Of a DNA stretch of 7,740 nt, positions 1 to 6,108 are shown piece by piece. The DNA is from an uncultured Bacteroidales bacterium (lineage in GTDB: Bacteria > Bacteroidota > Bacteroidia > Bacteroidales > UBA932), in contig CAMKTW010000076.1 of the NCBI GenBank assembly GCA_946415795.1, positions 1 through 7,740 on the forward strand, read 5' to 3'. The notes beneath the pieces are model-generated. The model was not told where the DNA came from and searched no databases. It was given only the letters and a program-made list of their open reading frames with translations. Made by a program: the position numbers and the translations under genes. Positions within the stretch are counted from its first letter, which is position 1, and each line of letters opens with the position of its first letter.

Positions 1-2
1 CC

Positions 3-602
3 GCCGACGGCGAAAACTGCATAGTGGTTGCCCCAGGCGCCAATTCTTCCCTCTCCACAGCCGACATTGACGCTGCGGACAATCTTTTCCGCGAGGCAGA
101 ATATATCCTGATGCAACTTGAGATACCGATGCCGGTTATCGAATACGCTGCAGCGAAAGGGAAAAAATATGGCAAGAAGGTCATCATCAACCCCGCTCCG
201 GCAGCGCCGCTCTCCGCAGAATTGCTGAAAGGGCTGTATCTGATCACCCCTAACAAGACCGAATGCCGCCAGCTGACCGGCATCGACATAGAGAACGACG
301 CCGACCTTGACCGCGCCGCCACCTGCCTGATGGCCAAGGGCGTCGAGAACGTGGTCATCACTCTCGGCTCCAAAGGCTCGTATGTAAGGACCCCCGCAGG
401 GAGCAGCGTAGTGCCCACGATGAAGGTGAAAGCGATGGACACTACCGGAGCCGGTGACACCTACAACGGCTCTCTGCTGGTTGCCCTGTCGGAGGGGCAG
501 CCGCTGGAAAAAGCCGTCGGCTTTGCCAGCAAGGCAGCTGCCATTTCCGTTACCAGGATGGGTGCGCAGCCCTCTATCCCTTTCCGTAAAGAGCTCGAAT
601 AA
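3..602 (+). CDS. rbsK: Ribokinase (PfkB family), 5'-truncated by the window edge
   Basis: This gene encodes a cytoplasmic PfkB-family sugar kinase that should phosphorylate D-ribose to ribose 5-phosphate with ATP. The frame is open from base 3, and 199 residues are visible. Ribokinases are usually about 300 residues, so roughly 100 N-terminal residues lie upstream. The GTG at 24 is an internal valine codon within the conserved IVVAPGAN stretch and is not the start. Visible hallmarks, numbered from base 3, are NPAPA (63-67), TPNKTE (82-87), TLGSKG in the nucleotide-binding part (120-125), and the PfkB signature DTTGAGD (146-152). The last Asp of that signature is the catalytic base. The C-terminal RMGAQPSIP stretch is typical of ribokinase rather than fructokinase or adenosine kinase. 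The permease starts 22 bases downstream, which supports capture of an imported pentose. Ribose specificity is inferred from family resemblance. Related RUS loci carry two such kinases, and which one this is cannot be told. Confidence 0.93.
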   Translation, partial: ADGENCIVVAPGANSSLSTADIDAADNLFREAEYILMQLEIPMPVIEYAAAKGKKYGKKVIINPAPAAPLSAELLKGLYLITPNKTECRQLTGIDIENDADLDRAATCLMAKGVENVVITLGSKGSYVRTPAGSSVVPTMKVKAMDTTGAGDTYNGSLLVALSEGQPLEKAVGFASKAAAISVTRMGAQPSIPFRKELE

Positions 603-624
603 TAACAATTAAAAATATACTACT
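603..624 (+). promoter_or_regulatory. A/T-rich translation leader of the permease gene
   Basis: These 22 bases between the ribokinase stop and the permease ATG are almost entirely A and T, with an A-rich run just upstream of the start. There is no GGAGG-like Shine-Dalgarno sequence. Bacteroidota commonly initiate from A-rich unstructured leaders, so this supports the ATG at 625 as the start. The gap shows no terminator hairpin and no TAnnTTTG-type -7 element, so read-through from the kinase gene is likely. Confidence 0.45.
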
Positions 625-1638
625 ATGTACATCGTTGGCAGTTACACACTTGCAGTCATTTTCTGCTTTGTCACTATGCTTTGCTGGGGCTCTTGGGGCA
701 ACACTCAGAAGCTCGCCGCTAAAAGCTGGAGATACGAACTTTTCTATTGGGACTATGTTATCGGCATGGTCATCTTCTCGCTGATCCTGGCATTCACCGC
801 CGGCAGCATAGGCAGCCAGGGCCGCCCGTTCCTTCAGGACCTCGCACAGGTCAGCTGGACCAGCATAGGCTGGGTCTTGCTGGGCGCAGTAATCTTTAAT
901 GTATCCAACATACTGCTTTCAGCATCGGTTTCGCTGGCTGGTATGGCGGTGGCTTTCCCTCTGGGCGTGGGCATCGCGCTGGTTATGGGCGTGCTCAACA
1001 ACCTGCTGCTCCACCCCACCGCAGGCCAGAACACCACCCTGCTCTGGATCGGTGTAGTATTGGTAGTGCTGGCCGTGATTGTGAACGGCATAGCTTCAGG
1101 CAAAGTGTCCTCCGAGCAGCGTGACCCCGGGCAGAACCGCAAGGGCATCATCCTGGCGCTGCTGGCCGGTATCATAATGTCGTTCTTCTCCGCACTGGTT
1201 TACAACGGCGTCGACCTCGACAACTTTGCCGCTCCCGCAGCCGGCAAGATGACCCCTTACACCGCAATGGTGATCTTTGCGCTGGGCGTGTTCCTGAGCA
1301 ACTTTATCGTGAATACCATCGTGATGAAGAAACCCTTCGTCGGCGAGCCTGTAACCTACAAGCAGTATTTCTCCGGCAACCTGGGCACCCATCTGGTAGG
1401 TGTGCTGGGAGGCTGCATCTGGGCGCTCGGTACATCCCTCAACTACATCTGCGCAGGTACTGCCGGAGCAGCAGTCTCATACGCACTCGGTCAGGGGGCG
1501 CCTATGGTTGCAGCCATCTGGGGCGTATTCATCTGGAAAGAGTTCAAGGGTGCACCCAAGAAGGTTTACTGGCTGCTTGCACTTATGTTTGCACTTTTCA
1601 TGGCAGGTCTGGCCTGCGTTGTAAAAGCCGGTATGTAA
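625..1638 (+). CDS. GRP/RhaT-type sugar permease (DMT superfamily), probable ribose importer
   Basis: This gene encodes a 337-residue inner-membrane protein with about ten predicted helices, roughly at residues 5-24, 43-62, 78-100, 105-127, 136-158, 173-193, 212-232, 250-270, 278-300 and 313-335. Length and topology fit the glucose/ribose porter and rhamnose (RhaT) branch of the drug/metabolite transporter superfamily. RefSeq often labels Bacteroidota homologues 'multidrug DMT transporter permease', which I think is misleading here. The conserved CWGSWGNTQK segment after helix 1 (residues 20-29) is characteristic of the Bacteroidota subgroup. The ATG at 625 is the natural start, because the first helix follows directly and an A-rich leader precedes it. 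Its place between a ribokinase and a SusC/SusD pair suggests it imports free ribose, or a related monosaccharide, from the periplasm. It probably corresponds to the permease of the B. thetaiotaomicron ribose-utilization locus. Substrate is inferred from context. Confidence 0.88.
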   Translation: MYIVGSYTLAVIFCFVTMLCWGSWGNTQKLAAKSWRYELFYWDYVIGMVIFSLILAFTAGSIGSQGRPFLQDLAQVSWTSIGWVLLGAVIFNVSNILLSASVSLAGMAVAFPLGVGIALVMGVLNNLLLHPTAGQNTTLLWIGVVLVVLAVIVNGIASGKVSSEQRDPGQNRKGIILALLAGIIMSFFSALVYNGVDLDNFAAPAAGKMTPYTAMVIFALGVFLSNFIVNTIVMKKPFVGEPVTYKQYFSGNLGTHLVGVLGGCIWALGTSLNYICAGTAGAAVSYALGQGAPMVAAIWGVFIWKEFKGAPKKVYWLLALMFALFMAGLACVVKAGM

Positions 1639-1650
1639 AACATTTATTCT

Positions 1651-4545
1651 ATGAAAAAATTATTACTCACGTTAGCGGCCGTTCTTCTTGTCTGGCCGGC
1701 CATGGCACAGAATGTTACTGTGTCCGGTACCGTTACCGACGAGAACGGTGAGCCGCTGCCCGCCGCCGCACTGGTGGCCGGTAAGGATTATACTACCACG
1801 GATGTTGAAGGCCGATATTCGATAAGTGCGAAATCGGGCGCTACCGTGATAGTCTCATATATGGGTTACGAAGACTTTACCTTCTCCGTGCCTCAAGGCG
1901 GTGGAAAGGTGGATGTATCAATGACTCCATCAAAGGCGCTTATGCTGGACGAAACGGTGGTAATCGGTTACGGTACCACCACCAAGAAAGAAGTTACAGG
2001 GAGTGTAGCCTCCGTAAGAAGTGAAGATTTGGACAAAGGCGCCTTCTCCGACGTATCCGGTATGCTGCAGGGCAAGGTGGCCGGCCTGGTAATTTCCAAT
2101 CCCAACGGCGGCGACCCCAACGGCTCCTACGAAATCCTATTGCGTGGAACCAACACCCTGAGCGCTGGCCAGGGTCCCCTGATTATCATTGACGGTGTGG
2201 TCGGGGCCGACCTCAGCACCATCAACTTCCAGGAGGTCGAAACCTTTGACGTCCTCAAGGATGGTTCCGCCGCAGCCATATACGGTACCCGCGGTACCAA
2301 CGGTGTCATTATTATCACCACCAAGAGGGCAAAGGCCGGCAAGACCCACGTGGACTATGACGGCCAGGTTTCCGTCCAGACCCTCCTGTCCAGGGCAGTG
2401 CCTATGACCGCCGGCCAGTTCAAGAGCACTATCGAGAATTTCAAGCCCGCATCTGCGGCTTCTCTTTACGGTGCCGAGACCGACTGGTTCAAAGAAGTCA
2501 CCAGAACACCTATCAGCCATAAGCACAACCTTGCCATAGCTGGGGGTTCCCAGAATTTCTCTCACCGCACCGTCATCAATATAGAGCAGAACCAAGGTAT
2601 GTTGCGCAACAACAATGCCGACAAGTACCTCTTCAAGACAAATATCCATCAAGAAGCCCTCAACGGGTGGCTGACTATGGACCTCAATCTGCTCTATGCC
2701 CACAGGGTTTACGAAGGAACCCGTTCCGGCATCTTCCGCCAGGCTTTCTTCCACAACCCCACCGAACCCGTTTATGACGAGAATGACACCCGGAACGGCG
2801 GCTATTTCACCGTTGAGGGTATGGATTACTACAACCCGGTGGCTATGCTCAACGAGCGCAGAAGCCAGTCCAAAGCCAACAGGATAGGCGTAAATGGCCG
2901 CTTTACCTTGAACGTGCTTACAGTGCCCGGACTTAAGTGGGAAAACTTTATCAGTTACAATAACGGCCGGTTCGAAAATCACGACTATAAGACACGTTTC
3001 TATCCCGGTGAAACCGGCAACAAGGGTATCGCCGAAATCTCCGGCCACAACTGGGAAGATATCCAATGGGAAAGCACTGTGCAGTACAGCAAGAAATTCA
3101 ACCTACACTCATTGCAGGTTGTGGGCGGTTATGCCTACCAGCAACAGGGAGAGAATGAGACTTATATGAGCAACTACGGTTTTGACGTGGATTTCTTCAA
3201 GACCAACAATATGTCAGCCGGTTCTGCACTCAAGGCGGGCAAGGCAGAGATGTCATCGTACCGCGTAAGTAGCCGGTACATCGCATTCTTCGGCCGTGTA
3301 ATCTATAATTACGCCGAGAAATACCTCGCATCCGTGTCTCTGAGATATGACGGTTCTTCCAAGTTCGGAACCAACAACAAGTGGGGCCTCTTCCCCGCTG
3401 TCAGCCTTGGCTGGCGCATCTCCCAGGAAGACTTCCTCAAAGATGTCTCCTGGCTGGACGACCTCAAACTCAGAGCCGGCTACGGCGTGACCGGCAACCA
3501 GGACTTCGACAGTTATAAATCCCTCTTCCTGGTCAAGACTTCCGGCAGTTTCTACTATAACGGACAATGGTCCAATGCATATGCTCCAGCAAGCAATGCC
3601 AACCCCGACCTTGCCTGGGAAAAGAAAGCCGAGTTCAATGTCGGCACCGATTTCTCTTTCTTCAAGGGAAGGCTCTCCGGAGCAATTGACTACTACTACC
3701 GCAAGACCACGAATCTGTTATATAATTACGAGGTGCCCGTACCGCCCTACGACTACAACACTTTCTTTGCCAACGTAGGCGCTATCAGCAACCAGGGTAT
3801 AGAGGTTACCTTGGCCGGCATCCCGGTTAAAACAGAAAAACTTGAATGGAACACCTCCCTTGTCTTTGCAAGCAATACCAATAAGCTCATCAGTTTCACC
3901 AATGAGGAGTTCCAGGGACAGGAATACAGGGTCGGCTGGATCAACACCCCCGTGGGTGCCTATAGCCAGAGGCTTATCGAAGGTGAGAGCATAGGCAGCT
4001 TCTACGGCCCCGAATACAATGGCCTCAACGGCGGTGGCAGCGTGCGTGTAAAGCAGAACAGGGAGTCCGACTGGATCAAGCTGGGCACGGCTTACCCGCT
4101 GTTTACCCTTGGCTGGAGCAACTCTGTAAGATTCGGCAATTTCACTGCCAGTGCCACTATCAGAAGCGCAATCGGAGGCAAAGTCTTCAACCAGATGAGA
4201 GCTGTTTACGAGAACATTTCCGAACTCGGGCAGAAGAATATCCTCGCCTCCTGGTTGGACCATACAGACTTTGTGGGCAAGGTTACCTATTCTGACTATT
4301 ATCTCGAAGATGCTACGTTTGTCAAACTTGACAACGTTTCTCTCTCGTATATGATTCCTGTCAAGAATAATCCTTACCTCAAGGGTGCTTCTCTCTATCT
4401 TACCGGACAGAATCTCCTCACCATCACGGGCTATAAGGGTGTTGACCCCGAGGTTTCTCTCGGCGGACTGGCTCCCGGTATCGAACCGCTTGCTTACTAT
4501 CCCCGCACAAGAGTATTCACACTCGGTGCAAAAATCAACTTCTAA
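1651..4545 (+). CDS. SusC/RagA-family TonB-linked outer-membrane transporter
   Basis: This gene encodes a 964-residue TonB-dependent transporter that imports a ligand across the outer membrane with its SusD partner. Residues 1-19 form a signal peptide with likely cleavage after PAMA, before Q20. A carboxypeptidase-regulatory-like beta-sandwich domain follows (about 22-92). A TonB-box-like DETVVIGYG lies at 100-108, and the plug domain covers about 112-225. The plug contains VLKDGSAAAIYGTRGTNGVI (201-220), a hallmark of the SusC family. The remainder is a beta-barrel rich in aromatic residues, ending in the terminal Phe (KINF) typical of outer-membrane barrels. No STN domain precedes the regulatory-like domain, so direct signalling to an anti-sigma factor is unlikely. 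It starts 12 bases after the permease stop, and susD begins 12 bases after its own stop. The neighbours point to ribose, nucleoside or a larger ribose-containing ligand, but the sequence does not fix the ligand. Confidence 0.96.
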   Translation: MKKLLLTLAAVLLVWPAMAQNVTVSGTVTDENGEPLPAAALVAGKDYTTTDVEGRYSISAKSGATVIVSYMGYEDFTFSVPQGGGKVDVSMTPSKALMLDETVVIGYGTTTKKEVTGSVASVRSEDLDKGAFSDVSGMLQGKVAGLVISNPNGGDPNGSYEILLRGTNTLSAGQGPLIIIDGVVGADLSTINFQEVETFDVLKDGSAAAIYGTRGTNGVIIITTKRAKAGKTHVDYDGQVSVQTLLSRAVPMTAGQFKSTIENFKPASAASLYGAETDWFKEVTRTPISHKHNLAIAGGSQNFSHRTVINIEQNQGMLRNNNADKYLFKTNIHQEALNGWLTMDLNLLYAHRVYEGTRSGIFRQAFFHNPTEPVYDENDTRNGGYFTVEGMDYYNPVAMLNERRSQSKANRIGVNGRFTLNVLTVPGLKWENFISYNNGRFENHDYKTRFYPGETGNKGIAEISGHNWEDIQWESTVQYSKKFNLHSLQVVGGYAYQQQGENETYMSNYGFDVDFFKTNNMSAGSALKAGKAEMSSYRVSSRYIAFFGRVIYNYAEKYLASVSLRYDGSSKFGTNNKWGLFPAVSLGWRISQEDFLKDVSWLDDLKLRAGYGVTGNQDFDSYKSLFLVKTSGSFYYNGQWSNAYAPASNANPDLAWEKKAEFNVGTDFSFFKGRLSGAIDYYYRKTTNLLYNYEVPVPPYDYNTFFANVGAISNQGIEVTLAGIPVKTEKLEWNTSLVFASNTNKLISFTNEEFQGQEYRVGWINTPVGAYSQRLIEGESIGSFYGPEYNGLNGGGSVRVKQNRESDWIKLGTAYPLFTLGWSNSVRFGNFTASATIRSAIGGKVFNQMRAVYENISELGQKNILASWLDHTDFVGKVTYSDYYLEDATFVKLDNVSLSYMIPVKNNPYLKGASLYLTGQNLLTITGYKGVDPEVSLGGLAPGIEPLAYYPRTRVFTLGAKINF

Positions 4546-4557
4546 CACTTTGAGAAT

Positions 4558-6105
4558 ATGAAAAAGATATTATTCGCAATAATGGCTTTGGTGCTTGCAG
4601 CATCTTGCACGAACCTTGACGAAGAGATTTATTCTCAGATGCCCACAGAAGACTTCCTGAGTGACGACCAGAATCTGGTTCTATATACTACCCGTCCGTA
4701 TACCGCACTTCAGAAATGGGGAGCGGAGCAAAGTATGTGGACCTTGATAATGCAGCTTTCCAACGAGGTTGCGGTGCCCAAATCCAACTCCGGTGCGTGG
4801 GGCGAGACCCGTTACGGTGAACTTCAGACCCACTCTATCCCCACATCCAACAAACTGGTTCGCAAAGGCTGGGATTTCTGCTTCGACGGAATTGCCGCCT
4901 GCAACGACGCTATATATGAGTTGCAGAGAGCCGGGGATTCAGACTTCCTGAAAAAATCGATTCAAGAGATCAAAATCCTCCGCTCCTTCTACTACTTCCT
5001 TGCTGTGGACTGCTGGGGTATGGTTCCCTTCTCCATAGACAAGACGCAGACAGACTACCCCAAGACCAAGACCCGTCAGGAAATGTATGCCTGGTTGGAG
5101 ACTGAAATCAAGGATAATATGTCTATGCTTGACAAGACGCGCTCTGCTGTCAATTACGGCCGCGTAACCTATGATATGGCAAACTTCCTGCTGGCCAAGC
5201 TTTACTTGAATGCAGAAGTATGGACAGGCACTCCTCAGTGGGAGAAAGTAAAGGACATTTGCAAAGCCATTATGGATACCCACAATTATTCCATTACAAA
5301 GAATTATGGAGATATCTTTGCTGTCAACAATGAAAATGGTTCTGAGGCCATCTTTGCGATTCCTCACAGCAGCGTTTACACCAAGGAGGCCTTCTACCCT
5401 TATGTGATCACCCTCAACGACAATCTTAAAGATATCTGGAAAGTCGGCAGCACCTGGGATGGTACTTTTATGGGTCAGCCCGACTTTCTTGCCACCTATG
5501 AGCCCGGCGACTTACGCAAAAAGGCCACCTGGCTCTTTGGCGAAATCTACGATTTGAGCGGCAACAGGGTTCAATATCAAGACGGTGTCGATGCCAACAA
5601 GAAACCCATTATGAAGGATATGTTCCTTGAGGACATCAACATCCCCGAATCTAAATACGGCGCAGGCCTCGCCAAGACCGAGGGCGCCCGCATCATCAAA
5701 TGGCCGTACCAGAGCGACGGAAGCCTCACAAACTATACGGTAAGTATGGAGAACGACTTCTACCTGATGCGTTATACCGATGTAGTACTTATGTATGTTG
5801 AGGCTCTCATCCGCCTCAACAAGGCCGGAGAGGCAGCTGCGGTTTCTGAATTCAAGACCATCCGTATCCGTGCCGGGCTGGAGCCTTTCTCCGCTGCCGA
5901 CTGCACACTTGACAAATTCTTCCTGGAACGTGCTCACGAAATGGCCATTGAGGGTTGGGAGCGCGAAGACCTTATCCGCTTCGGTAAATATCTGGAGCCC
6001 TGGTGGGCCAAGCCCGATGCCGGAAAGGATTATATGATTCTTCTCCCCATCCCCGAACTTGCCCGTGGCGCAAATCCCAACCTTGGACAGAACCCCGGAT
6101 ATTAG
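4558..6105 (+). CDS. SusD/RagB-family nutrient-binding outer-membrane lipoprotein
   Basis: This gene encodes a 515-residue surface lipoprotein that closes over the SusC barrel as a lid and binds the ligand. The signal peptide ends at a lipobox-like LAASC, with the lipidated cysteine at residue 17. The acidic run D21-E22-E23 soon after the cysteine resembles the export signal that sends Bacteroidota lipoproteins to the cell surface. The N-terminal part shows the usual helical SusD fold, including a GWDFCFDGIAACNDAI-type segment and RSFYYFLAVDCWGMVPF. The C-terminal part carries ERAHEMAIEGWEREDLIRFG (457-476) and ends in a LPIPELARGANPNLGQNPGY-type tail, both family hallmarks. Length is normal for the family. 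It immediately follows its cognate susC, and the next gene begins 3 bases after its TAG stop. Ligand identity is unknown; a ribose-containing compound is inferred from context. Confidence 0.96.
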   Translation: MKKILFAIMALVLAASCTNLDEEIYSQMPTEDFLSDDQNLVLYTTRPYTALQKWGAEQSMWTLIMQLSNEVAVPKSNSGAWGETRYGELQTHSIPTSNKLVRKGWDFCFDGIAACNDAIYELQRAGDSDFLKKSIQEIKILRSFYYFLAVDCWGMVPFSIDKTQTDYPKTKTRQEMYAWLETEIKDNMSMLDKTRSAVNYGRVTYDMANFLLAKLYLNAEVWTGTPQWEKVKDICKAIMDTHNYSITKNYGDIFAVNNENGSEAIFAIPHSSVYTKEAFYPYVITLNDNLKDIWKVGSTWDGTFMGQPDFLATYEPGDLRKKATWLFGEIYDLSGNRVQYQDGVDANKKPIMKDMFLEDINIPESKYGAGLAKTEGARIIKWPYQSDGSLTNYTVSMENDFYLMRYTDVVLMYVEALIRLNKAGEAAAVSEFKTIRIRAGLEPFSAADCTLDKFFLERAHEMAIEGWEREDLIRFGKYLEPWWAKPDAGKDYMILLPIPELARGANPNLGQNPGY

Positions 6106-6108
6106 AAT

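Noticed and set aside
24..602. GTG at 24 as the start of a short kinase gene
   Set aside because: The frame is open upstream to base 3 and encodes residues that fit the conserved ribokinase stretch around IVVAPGAN, so the gene is cut by the window edge rather than starting there.
2284..2298. Inverted repeat GGTACC-CGC-GGTACC that might be an operator or hairpin
   Set aside because: It encodes the conserved YGTRGT part of the SusC plug motif, so codon choice explains the symmetry. It has no U-tract and lies mid-gene.
2137..3066. Long open frame (309 codons) on the minus strand opposite susC
   Set aside because: It lies wholly antisense to a clearly recognisable susC, its translation has no family motif that I recognise, and it is explained by codon bias of the sense gene leaving the antisense frame free of stops.
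3718..4548. Open frame (276 codons) on the minus strand opposite the 3' end of susC
   Set aside because: It is fully antisense to conserved SusC barrel sequence, and I see no signal peptide or domain in it.
4543..4557. Possible Bacteroidota -7 promoter element (TTTG) before susD
   Set aside because: The spacing from the preceding TA is four bases rather than two, no -33 TTG is evident, and the gap between susC and susD is only 12 bases, so an independent promoter is not supported.
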